Origin: Micromonospora sp. WMMA1363
GTDB lineage: Bacteria; Actinomycetota; Actinomycetes; Mycobacteriales; Micromonosporaceae
Direction: 5' to 3'
NCBI RefSeq assembly: GCF_030345795.1
Contig: NZ_JAUALB010000001.1
Span: forward strand, 2,906,001 to 2,970,000
Length of the DNA stretch: 64,000 bases
The translations under genes and the position numbers were made by a program. Of the stretch, positions 56,889 through 64,000 are shown piece after piece. Numbering within the stretch: the stretch's first letter is position 1; every line of letters starts with the position of its first letter. Under the pieces are notes generated by a model. That model did no database searches. It had not been told where the DNA came from and worked only from the letters and a program-made list of their open reading frames with translations.

Positions 56889-58099
56889 TCGAGGGCAAGC
56901 TGCGGACGCCGGAGGCCGTCCGCGACGCGGAACGGTGGACCGCGCACAACTACCACCCGCTGCCGGTGGTCATCTCCTCGGCCGAGGGCGCCTGGCTGAC
57001 CGACGTGGACGGCCGGCGCTACCTCGACTGCCTGGCCGGGTACTCGGCGCTCAACTTCGGCCACCGGCATCCGGCACTGATCCGGGCCGCGCACAACCAG
57101 CTGGACAAGCTGACCCTGACCAGCCGCGCGTTCGTCCACGACCAGTTCGCCGACTTCTGCCGCGAGCTGGCCCAGCTCTGCGGCAAGGACCTGGTACTGC
57201 CGATGAACACCGGCGCCGAGGCCGTCGAGACCGGCATCAAGGTGGCCCGTAAGTGGGGCTACCAGGTCAAGGGCGTCACCCCGGGCCAGGCGAACATCGT
57301 GGTGGCGGAGGGTAACTTCCACGGTCGGACCACCACCATCGTCAGCTTCTCCACCGACGAGGACGCCCGCGCCGACTTCGGGCCGTACACGCCGGGCTTC
57401 ACCGTGGTCCCCTACGGCGACCTGGCCGCGCTGACCGACGCGATCGACGAGAACACCGTCGCCGTGCTGTTGGAGCCGATCCAGGGCGAGCAGGGCGTGG
57501 TGGTGCCGCCGGAGGGCTACCTTCCGGGCGTACGCCGGGTCTGCACCGAGCGGAACGTGCTGTTCATCGCCGACGAGATCCAGTCCGGCCTGGGCCGGAC
57601 CGGGGCGACCTTCGCCTGCCAGCAGGAGGGTGTCGTGCCGGACATGTACCTGCTGGGCAAGGCGCTCGGCGGCGGTATCGTCCCGGTGTCCGCCGTCGCC
57701 GCGGACGCCGGAGTGCTCGGCGTCCTGAAGCCGGGCCAGCACGGCTCCACCTTCGGCGGCAACCCGCTGGCGTGTGCGGTGGCCACCGAAGTGGTCCGGC
57801 TGCTCGCCACCGGTGAGTTCCAGCGCCGCTCCGCCGAGCTGGGCGCCCGGTTACACGCCGGCATCCAGTCGCTGGTCGGCAAGGGTCTGCTCGCGGTCCG
57901 GGGCCGGGGCCTGTGGGCCGGTCTGGACATCGACCCGGCGCTGATGAGCGGCCGGGAGGCCGGCGAGCGACTGATGAAGCGCGGCGTCCTCGCCAAGGAC
58001 ACCCACGGCTCGACCATCCGCCTCGCCCCGCCGCTGGTCATCACCGCCGACGAGATCGACTACGCGGTGGCCCAGCTGGCGGGCGTCCTCGCCGGCTGA
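56885..58099 (+). CDS. rocD: Ornithine-oxo-acid transaminase
   Basis: The 404-residue PLP enzyme converts ornithine and 2-oxoglutarate to glutamate semialdehyde and glutamate. PLP lysine is in YLLGKALGGGIVPVSAV; NTGAEAVETGIKVARKWGY and DEIQSGLGRTG are class III aminotransferase signatures. The GTG start at 56885 overlaps the ddaH stop by four bases (GTGA). With ddaH it would feed guanidino compounds through ornithine-type intermediates to proline or glutamate. Confidence 0.94.
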   Translation: MIEGKLRTPEAVRDAERWTAHNYHPLPVVISSAEGAWLTDVDGRRYLDCLAGYSALNFGHRHPALIRAAHNQLDKLTLTSRAFVHDQFADFCRELAQLCGKDLVLPMNTGAEAVETGIKVARKWGYQVKGVTPGQANIVVAEGNFHGRTTTIVSFSTDEDARADFGPYTPGFTVVPYGDLAALTDAIDENTVAVLLEPIQGEQGVVVPPEGYLPGVRRVCTERNVLFIADEIQSGLGRTGATFACQQEGVVPDMYLLGKALGGGIVPVSAVAADAGVLGVLKPGQHGSTFGGNPLACAVATEVVRLLATGEFQRRSAELGARLHAGIQSLVGKGLLAVRGRGLWAGLDIDPALMSGREAGERLMKRGVLAKDTHGSTIRLAPPLVITADEIDYAVAQLAGVLAG

Positions 58100-58112
58100 C
58101 CGCCCACGCGAG

Positions 58113-58146
58113 GAAACGCGCCGGGGCCACGGACCCGGCGCGTTTC
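58113..58146. terminator. Bidirectional terminator between rocD and the FHA gene
   Basis: GAAACGCGCCGGG pairs with CCCGGCGCGTTTC (13 bp, 8-base loop) in the gap between the two convergent genes. Confidence 0.85.
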
Positions 58147-58158
58147 GTCGTGCGGCCG

Positions 58159-59310
58159 TCAGCGCGGCAGCCGCATCGCCATCGTCGGCGCCTCCGCCAT
58201 CACCGACGCCGGGGTGTACGGCGCGCCGGCCGGCAGTTCCTCGGCGCGGCCGACCTGCACGCCCGGATACAGCTCCACCATGTCGTTCTCGGCGAGCACC
58301 CGCGACTGCCGCGGCGCGAGTGGGATCCGTTCCCCCTCGACGACCGAGCCGCCCGGCCGGATGCCGGAACCGTTGGTGCTGACGTCGGTCACGATGATCT
58401 CGCCGACCCGCAGCTCCAGCTTCAGGTGGCTGCGGCTGATCCACCGGCGGGCCTCGTCGTTGAGCCACTGGCCGAGCACGATCCCGCTGTTCTCGTCCGG
58501 CGCGCGGCCGACCAGCACCGGCTCGGATTCGGTGAGCACGAACCGGCGGCGAATCAAGCCGCCGATCCGCACCGCGAGGACCTCCGACCGGGGGCGCGGG
58601 CCGGCATCGCTGAGCCGGGCGCCGTGCCGTGGGCAGGTCGGTACGCCGCCCCGCAGGCTCGGCGGCGGCTGGCTGGCCGGACTACGCTCGGTCACCGCGG
58701 CCAGGTCGGCGAAGGCACCCCCACCCCCGCCCTGGCCGAACAGCGCGCACCCGGACTCCGGGCACCGCCAGTGCCGCGCCAGCAGCTTGACCCCGGCGGG
58801 AGACCGGTCCCCGGCGACCGGCGTGTCCCCGCCGCCGACGTGGGCGACGAAGGCCGGCCCGCCCGGGCCCGGCACCGGGGCGGCCACCCGGCCCGGCTGG
58901 TCGGCCACCCACGGATAGCGCCCGCGCAGCCCATCGAGGCGGGCCCGGGTGAGCACCGGCAGGCCGAGCAGGTCGGCCACCTCCAGCATCCGGTCGCCCG
59001 GGTTGTCGAGCACCTCGACCAGCCCGTCGTCGGCCCAACGGCGCACCACCATGCGCTCGTTCGAGGTGAGGTCGGCGTCGGAGAGCATGCCTCGGTGCAC
59101 CACCGCGTAGACGGCGACGCTGTCCTCCGCCAGCTTCCGGGAGAGTGCGTCGATCACCATGCCGAGCCGGAGCGAGCTGGCCGGCCGACCACCGTCGATG
59201 TCCTGGTATCGGATGATCTCGGCCAGATCGAGCACCGCCCGGGCCAACGAGGGGTCGGTGCAGACCCGCCCCTCGATGGCGTCCAGCACCTTGCTGATCT
59301 CGAATCTCAT
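58159..59310 (-). CDS. FHA domain-containing protein with Cys-rich middle region
   Basis: The 383-residue protein has an unrecognised helical N-terminal domain (about residues 1-130), a Pro/Gly-rich middle, and a C-terminal FHA domain. The FHA phosphothreonine-binding residues are seen as LVGRAP, ISRSHLKLEL and STNGSGI. The middle holds CPESGC and CPRHG, spaced like a degenerate zinc ribbon. FHA proteins read Ser/Thr kinase signals. It overlaps the following pterin dehydratase gene by four bases. The partner kinase is not in the window. Confidence 0.82.
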   Translation of the reverse strand: MRFEISKVLDAIEGRVCTDPSLARAVLDLAEIIRYQDIDGGRPASSLRLGMVIDALSRKLAEDSVAVYAVVHRGMLSDADLTSNERMVVRRWADDGLVEVLDNPGDRMLEVADLLGLPVLTRARLDGLRGRYPWVADQPGRVAAPVPGPGGPAFVAHVGGGDTPVAGDRSPAGVKLLARHWRCPESGCALFGQGGGGGAFADLAAVTERSPASQPPPSLRGGVPTCPRHGARLSDAGPRPRSEVLAVRIGGLIRRRFVLTESEPVLVGRAPDENSGIVLGQWLNDEARRWISRSHLKLELRVGEIIVTDVSTNGSGIRPGGSVVEGERIPLAPRQSRVLAENDMVELYPGVQVGRAEELPAGAPYTPASVMAEAPTMAMRLPR

Positions 59311-59600
59311 CGGACCTCCCGCACGATCTTGTCGATCCGCCGGGCGAGATCCAGGTCACGACGGGTGACGCCGTCGACCGAGTGAGTGACGCAGCGGAAG
59401 GTCAGCGTCCGCCAGCGGATGTCGATGTCGGGATGATGATCGAGTTCGTCGGCCATCACCGCCACCCGGTCCACCACCGTGATGGCGTCCGTAAAAGTGG
59501 CCAACTCCACGGTGCGGGCGATCCCGGCCTGGTCCCCCGACCAGTCGGGCAGTCCGCTCAGCTCGTCTCGCACCGCCTCCGCGGTGAGCACGTCTGCCAT
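59307..59600 (-). CDS. 4a-hydroxytetrahydrobiopterin dehydratase (pterin carbinolamine dehydratase)
   Basis: The 97-residue protein has the family core: two helices, then DELDHHPDIDIRWRTLTFRCVTHSVDGVTRRDLDLARRID in short motifs HHPDI, THSVDGVTRRD and LARRID. The His pair and Asp are catalytic. It dehydrates 4a-hydroxytetrahydropterin; without an aromatic amino acid hydroxylase nearby it may serve molybdopterin or repair roles. It precedes the FHA gene with a four-base overlap. Confidence 0.92.
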   Translation of the reverse strand: MADVLTAEAVRDELSGLPDWSGDQAGIARTVELATFTDAITVVDRVAVMADELDHHPDIDIRWRTLTFRCVTHSVDGVTRRDLDLARRIDKIVREVR

Positions 59601-59692
59601 GGGGAGACCCTACCGGCACCTCTCGTGACCGCGTCGACCAGCGAGGCTGTGGTACGTACGCGCTGACGGGCCGAGACTTACCGCCAACCCGA

Positions 59693-60745
59693 TCACCACC
59701 GCCCGGGTGGCCGCCCGCCCACCGCGTGCAGGTGCGCGAGCGCCTGCCGGTACGACTCGACCAGCCCCACCTCGGCGTACGGGATGCCCCGCTCGGCACA
59801 GTAGGCCCGCACGATCGGCCGAGCCCGACGCAGGTTTCCGCGCGGCATGTTCGGGAACAGGTGGTGCTCGATCTGGAGGTTCAATCCGCCCAACGCGGCG
59901 TCGACGAGCCGGCCGCCCCGCACGTTACGCGAGGTCAGCACCTGCTTGCGCAGGAAGTCCAGGTCGTCGTCGGCGGTGGGCATCGGCATGCCCTTGTGGT
60001 TCGGGGCGAACGAGCATCCCATGTACAGCCCCCACAGTCCCTGATGAACGGCCGCGAAGACCAGCGCCTTCGCCGGAGACATCACCAGCAGCAGGGCGCC
60101 GGCGTAGAGCCCGGTGTGCGCGGCCAGCAGCAGCGCCTCGACACCCCGGTGGCGCACCGGTGTGCGAAACCGCCCGTCCAGTTCCCTGCCGACAATGGCC
60201 CGCAGGCTCGCCACGTGCAGGTGGAGACCCTCCAGCAGCAGCATCGGGAAGAAGAGCACCGCCTGCCAGCGGGCCAGCCACCGGGCGACGCCTCGGGTCG
60301 CCCGCGCTTGCTCCGGTGTCCAGACCAACGCCCCAGCTCCGACGTCCGGGTCCTCGTCGACGTGGTTGGGGTTGGCGTGATGCCGGTTGTGCTTGTCCAC
60401 CCACCAGCCGTAGCTGAGCCCCACCGCCAGGTTGCCCGCGAGCAGGCCGACCAGTTCGCTCGGTCCGCGCCGGCGGAACATCTGCCGGTGGCCGGCGTCG
60501 TGCCCGAGGAAGGCCACCTGGGTGCTGGCGACCGCCAACAGCACGGCCACCGCCGGCTGGGCCCAGGAGTCCCCGACCAGCACGACCGCGGCCCAGGCGG
60601 CCGCGAAGAACCCGGCGGTCAGCGCGATCCGAACGCCGTACCGGCCCGGACGCCGGTCCAGCAGCCCCGCGGAGCGGATCCGTCGGGACAGCTCCGCGTA
60701 GTCGCTGCCCTGCCGTCCCGGTCGCTCCGCCACGAGTTCCCGCAT
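59693..60745 (-). CDS. Membrane fatty acid desaturase
   Basis: The 350-residue di-iron enzyme has three His boxes: FLGHDAGHRQMF, DKHNRHHANPNHVDEDPD and LQIEHHLFPNMPR. Q in the last box is typical of front-end or acyl-lipid desaturases of the DesA3/linoleoyl-CoA type. About four membrane segments are seen. ATG at 60745 is chosen at the conserved polar N-terminus. It introduces a double bond into membrane acyl chains, using an electron donor not encoded here. Confidence 0.92.
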   Translation of the reverse strand: MRELVAERPGRQGSDYAELSRRIRSAGLLDRRPGRYGVRIALTAGFFAAAWAAVVLVGDSWAQPAVAVLLAVASTQVAFLGHDAGHRQMFRRRGPSELVGLLAGNLAVGLSYGWWVDKHNRHHANPNHVDEDPDVGAGALVWTPEQARATRGVARWLARWQAVLFFPMLLLEGLHLHVASLRAIVGRELDGRFRTPVRHRGVEALLLAAHTGLYAGALLLVMSPAKALVFAAVHQGLWGLYMGCSFAPNHKGMPMPTADDDLDFLRKQVLTSRNVRGGRLVDAALGGLNLQIEHHLFPNMPRGNLRRARPIVRAYCAERGIPYAEVGLVESYRQALAHLHAVGGRPPGRW

Positions 60746-60880
60746 ATGCCCAGCTCCCTGCCTCGGCCGCGGTCGTGCCCGTCGCCCGACCCCGGCACCG
60801 AGTCTTCCGTGGACGATTACACCGGGTAATCCTGCGCACCCCCGGATCCGAGGTGGGGCACGCCCTACCACCACCGGCGG

Positions 60881-63800
60881 TCAACCCATCCGGCCCACCG
60901 CGGCCCGCAGCCGGGCCAGGTCCCGCCGCCGCCGCTCGTAGGTGGCCGCCAGACCGATCAGCGCGAGCCCGCCGGCGGCGAGGAAGATCCACCGGGGCAA
61001 CAGGTCCCAGGTGCGGGCGAGCTCGTGCAGCGCGAGCGGGGTGAGGGTCAGCGCGCCCAGCACCACCGGCGCCTGCCAGCGGCGGGTGGCCCCGACGAAC
61101 ACCGCCCCGAGCGCGGCGAGCCCGAGCAAAAGTCGCCGCATCGGCTGTGGGTCCGGCGCGACCAACACCGACGCGAGGGGCGGCAGTAGACCGGCGGCAA
61201 GACCCGGCCCGAGAGCCAGCCAACTCGTCAGATCGGACCGGGTCCGCAGGGCCGCCGCCCCCGCCGCGAGGGCCAGGGCCGCCGCCGGCAGCGTGTACGC
61301 CTCCAGCACCGCGACGCCCCCGGCGGCCAGGAGCAGCCAGGTGCCGAGCAGTTCGCTGCCCCCGACGACGGCGGCGAACGCCCAGCGCCGCGCGACCGGC
61401 TCGCCCCGACGCAGCAGCCGCAGGCCGACGGCGGCACCCCAGAGCGCACAGACCGCGGCGGCGTGCCGCAGCGCGCCGGCGGCGAGCAGGAACGCGACCA
61501 GCGCCACGCCCTGCGCGGCGGCGTCCAGCGCCTGCCCCACGGCAGCCATGGCGGGCCTACCGGCCGCCGCCGTCCCCTCCGTGGCCGCTCCGCCCGCCGT
61601 CGTGGGAGCCACCACCGCGGCCGCGGCGAGGAGGCACACCGCGACGGCGAGCACGGTGAACGCCGCGGTCCGCAGCGGCAGTCCACCCGCCAGCGGCACG
61701 GCGACCGCGAGGGCCGTCGCGGCCAGCGCCGCCGCGAGACAGCCGGCCAGCCGCGCCGCGACCGGCCGGGCCGCGATCGCGACCACGCTGGCGGTCACCA
61801 CCAGCGTGCCGAGGCCGGTGAGCGTCCCGGCCCGGGTGGCCAGCAGCCCAAACAGGCCCGATCCGGTAAAGACCAGCCCGAGCGGCAGGACGACCGGGAG
61901 TAGCAGCGGACGCGGCTCGAGCAGCGCGGCGGCCAGCACCGCGGCACACCCGAGTAGCAGGGTACCGGCGGGTACCACCGGCCACGGCGCACCCGCCGCC
62001 CGGAGCAGCACCGGGAGGGCCGTGGCCAGCAACGGCGCCGCCGCCGGTGCGCCCCGCCACCACGCGCCGGCGGCCGCCGCACCGCCCGTGCCGGGGCGGC
62101 CGGGGGCGGGCAGCAGGCGGCCGGTCGCCACGGCCGCACCCAGCAGCAACAACGCCGGTCCCGCCGGTACCGCGTCCGGAACCGACCCGACTGCCGGCGC
62201 CCCGGACCAGACCCCGCCGTACGGGGCGAGCAGGGTGGCCAGCACCACGGGCACGAGCACGGCGACCGCCACCACCGACAGGACCACTCCGGCGGCGCGC
62301 AGGAGCGGGTTGCCGCCCGCCAGCACGAGGCCGGCCGCGGCGAGCAGGGCCGCCGCGGCGGCGTACGGCGCCACCGGTTCGTCCCCCGGTACCGCCAGCG
62401 GCGAGACGCCGACCGGCACCGCCGCCGCGGCGAGCGCGGTCGAGGCATACCGGCGCAGGTCCGGCCAGTGCCGACGCACCGCGACCAGCGCCGCTGGCAA
62501 CAGCGCGGCGGCGGCGAGCGCCGTCCGGGCCTGCCACCACGGTGACGCGCCACCGGCGAATGCCGCCAGGGCGGCACCAGCCGGTACGACGAGTAGCGCG
62601 GTGGTGAGCGCAACCCCCGCGACGGCACGTTGGACGGCGCCCCGCCGCCGACCGAGGGCGGCGACCGCGAGGCCGGCCGCCCCGGTCACCGCCAGTGCCG
62701 CCCCGGCACCGCTCGGTGCGGCCAGGCCGACGAGCAGGGCGTGCCCGAGCAGAACCGCCCCGGCCCCCGCGGAGCTGAGCACCCGTCCCGGCCCGGCGGG
62801 CCGGCGGCCGACCGCGACGGCGAGCAGTCCCACCGCCGCCGCGAGGTCCAGCGCCACCACGGCCACCCAGGGCACGGCCGCCCACCCGGCTGGCGCGGCG
62901 AGCACCGTCACGGCGGCACCGACCGTCGCCAGCGGCAGCCGGGCGGCCCGGGGCAGCAGCAGGCCGACCGCGACCACGGTCGCCGCCGCGGCGACCGGAA
63001 GCTGCCACCCCCAGGCAAGCGCCGGCCCCGGCCCCGCGCCCCGCCACGGCGGGAACGAGCGAGCGACCGCACCGCTGGCGAGAACCGCGACCGTCACCGC
63101 CGTGACCTGTGCCAGCACGCCGGCCACCACCAGCGCCCCAGCTCGTGGGCCGCCACGCCACCCGGGCGGAAGGAGCCGAACCCCGCCAGCGAGAGCGAGA
63201 ACGACCAGCGCCGACAGGGCCAGCAGCAGCCCCTCCCGCAGCTCGGCGGCGGGCCGCAGCGCAGCGACAGCGAGCGTCGGCACCAGCAACCCGGCGGCGA
63301 TGTCCCGGAACAGCCGGTGACCCGCCAGTACCGCCGCCGCCAGCAGGGTCACCGCCACCTGCAGCAGCGGAAGCCCGGCGAGCAGCGGTGTACCGGCGAA
63401 CCGCCCAACCGCCAGCGGCACCAGCCCGCAACCGGCGGCGAGAACCATAGTCACGGCGTACCCGAGCCAGGCGACGGCACGGCCGGCCGAAACGGCTGAT
63501 CCCCTGGTGGACGTCCTGACGCACCTCAGCGCGGCCACGACCAGCAGGTTCACGACGGCCTGCCCGACCAGCAACACCGCCCAACCCCCGGCCGACGGCT
63601 GGAACTCGGCCGCGGCGAGCGGCAGCACCGGCTGCACCGCGACCAGGGCGATGAACCACGGCCCGGTCAGCCGGCTGAGCCGGGCATATCCTGCGGCGAC
63701 CGCCGCGCTGGCCCCCCCGACCAGCGCGGCGTACCGGGTGCCCGGCCAGCCGGCCACCCCGCCCAGGTCCACCGTCCAGGCGGCGTACCCGTCGAGGAGC

Positions 63801-64000
63801 ACCAACAGCCCACCCACCGCGGCGATTGTCTCCGCGGTCCCCCGAAGCGCCCGCCGCACCGCCCACAGCGGCACGGCGAGCGTCACCGCGGTGACCACCG
63901 CCAGGATCAGTGCCCGCCCGGCGACGCCGACCGTCGCCCACGCCACCGCCGTGAAGACGACGGCAGCGATCCCCAACAGCAGTCCACCCAGGACGAAGAG
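60881..64000 (-). CDS. Very large polytopic membrane protein, 5' end outside window
   Basis: At least 1040 residues, almost wholly hydrophobic and rich in Ala, Leu, Val and Gly, with some 25-30 membrane segments and only short Arg/Pro loops; no catalytic motif is seen. The frame stays open to the window edge, so the true start is upstream. The short C-terminal tail YERRRRDLARLRAAVGRMG is cytoplasmic by charge. This look fits the actinobacterial giant membrane proteins annotated as SCO7613-like, but that match is from memory of their composition, not from a motif. Function unknown. Confidence 0.7.
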   Translation of the reverse strand, partial: LFVLGGLLLGIAAVVFTAVAWATVGVAGRALILAVVTAVTLAVPLWAVRRALRGTAETIAAVGGLLVLLDGYAAWTVDLGGVAGWPGTRYAALVGGASAAVAAGYARLSRLTGPWFIALVAVQPVLPLAAAEFQPSAGGWAVLLVGQAVVNLLVVAALRCVRTSTRGSAVSAGRAVAWLGYAVTMVLAAGCGLVPLAVGRFAGTPLLAGLPLLQVAVTLLAAAVLAGHRLFRDIAAGLLVPTLAVAALRPAAELREGLLLALSALVVLALAGGVRLLPPGWRGGPRAGALVVAGVLAQVTAVTVAVLASGAVARSFPPWRGAGPGPALAWGWQLPVAAAATVVAVGLLLPRAARLPLATVGAAVTVLAAPAGWAAVPWVAVVALDLAAAVGLLAVAVGRRPAGPGRVLSSAGAGAVLLGHALLVGLAAPSGAGAALAVTGAAGLAVAALGRRRGAVQRAVAGVALTTALLVVPAGAALAAFAGGASPWWQARTALAAAALLPAALVAVRRHWPDLRRYASTALAAAAVPVGVSPLAVPGDEPVAPYAAAAALLAAAGLVLAGGNPLLRAAGVVLSVVAVAVLVPVVLATLLAPYGGVWSGAPAVGSVPDAVPAGPALLLLGAAVATGRLLPAPGRPGTGGAAAAGAWWRGAPAAAPLLATALPVLLRAAGAPWPVVPAGTLLLGCAAVLAAALLEPRPLLLPVVLPLGLVFTGSGLFGLLATRAGTLTGLGTLVVTASVVAIAARPVAARLAGCLAAALAATALAVAVPLAGGLPLRTAAFTVLAVAVCLLAAAAVVAPTTAGGAATEGTAAAGRPAMAAVGQALDAAAQGVALVAFLLAAGALRHAAAVCALWGAAVGLRLLRRGEPVARRWAFAAVVGGSELLGTWLLLAAGGVAVLEAYTLPAAALALAAGAAALRTRSDLTSWLALGPGLAAGLLPPLASVLVAPDPQPMRRLLLGLAALGAVFVGATRRWQAPVVLGALTLTPLALHELARTWDLLPRWIFLAAGGLALIGLAATYERRRRDLARLRAAVGRMG

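Noticed and set aside
60942..63320. Long plus-strand open frame opposite the giant membrane protein
   Set aside because: Low-complexity Ala/Pro/Arg/Ser translation without motifs or ribosome binding site; an effect of GC content.

Overview
The window is about 64 kb of very GC-rich actinomycete chromosome. Gene content, gene order and codon use fit Micromonosporaceae (a Micromonospora or Salinispora relative): a complete F1Fo ATP synthase operon next to rho-rpmE-prfA-prmC-tsaC, an argS-lysA-hom-thrC block, DUF3105/DUF305 proteins beside argS, secreted GH18 and GH16 enzymes with CBM modules, and frequent GTG starts. I saw no phage, CRISPR array, rRNA or intact insertion sequence. Species is not assigned; the family is an inference.

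Layout. 0-2 kb: the 5' end of a B12-dependent acyl-CoA mutase gene, divergent from a two-gene ABC exporter. 2-5.2 kb: 3-hydroxyacyl-CoA dehydrogenase, a MurA whose catalytic Cys is Asp, and a PduO-type adenosyltransferase followed by a VOC gene remnant. 5.2-15.3 kb (all minus): DUF2550, a short atpC, an LCP cell-wall ligase, then atpD-G-A-H-F-E-B, two AtpI/AtpZ-like membrane proteins and a small Pro/Gly-rich protein. 15.3-25.5 kb: a class A penicillin-binding protein, a low-MW tyrosine phosphatase, tsaC, prmC, an oppositely oriented GGDEF protein, prfA, rpmE, and rho with a long Arg/Asp repeat insert. 25.8-37.3 kb: thrB, an MFS exporter, an RND exporter, thrC, hom, lysA and argS, that is, a threonine/lysine block interrupted by two exporters.

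37.4-48.3 kb: DUF3105 and DUF305 proteins, an IS630-derived protein without its catalytic residues, tRNA-Arg(CCG), and a probable drug-response cluster (DHA2 exporter with divergent HxlR regulator, TetR with MMPL exporter, frameshifted erythromycin-esterase-like gene), then DUF2795 and Gfo/Idh proteins. 48.3-55.5 kb: a pair of small membrane proteins, a FabG-like reductase, a secreted chitinase and a secreted GH16 glucanase with probable operators, a CoA-disulfide-reductase-like flavoprotein and a Nei/Fpg glycosylase. 55.5-64 kb: a tandem-repeat intergenic region, ddaH-rocD (methylarginine/ornithine catabolism), an FHA protein with pterin dehydratase, a fatty acid desaturase and the 3' part of a very large membrane protein.

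Most joins inside operons are 1-4 base start/stop overlaps, and convergent pairs are usually separated by long GC-rich hairpins. The main points worth a second look are the isolated, shortened atpC behind a hairpin and an LCP gene, the catalytically dead IS630-derived protein, the frameshift inside a perfect palindrome in the esterase gene, the C-to-D MurA, several clear operators, and the repeat arrays.
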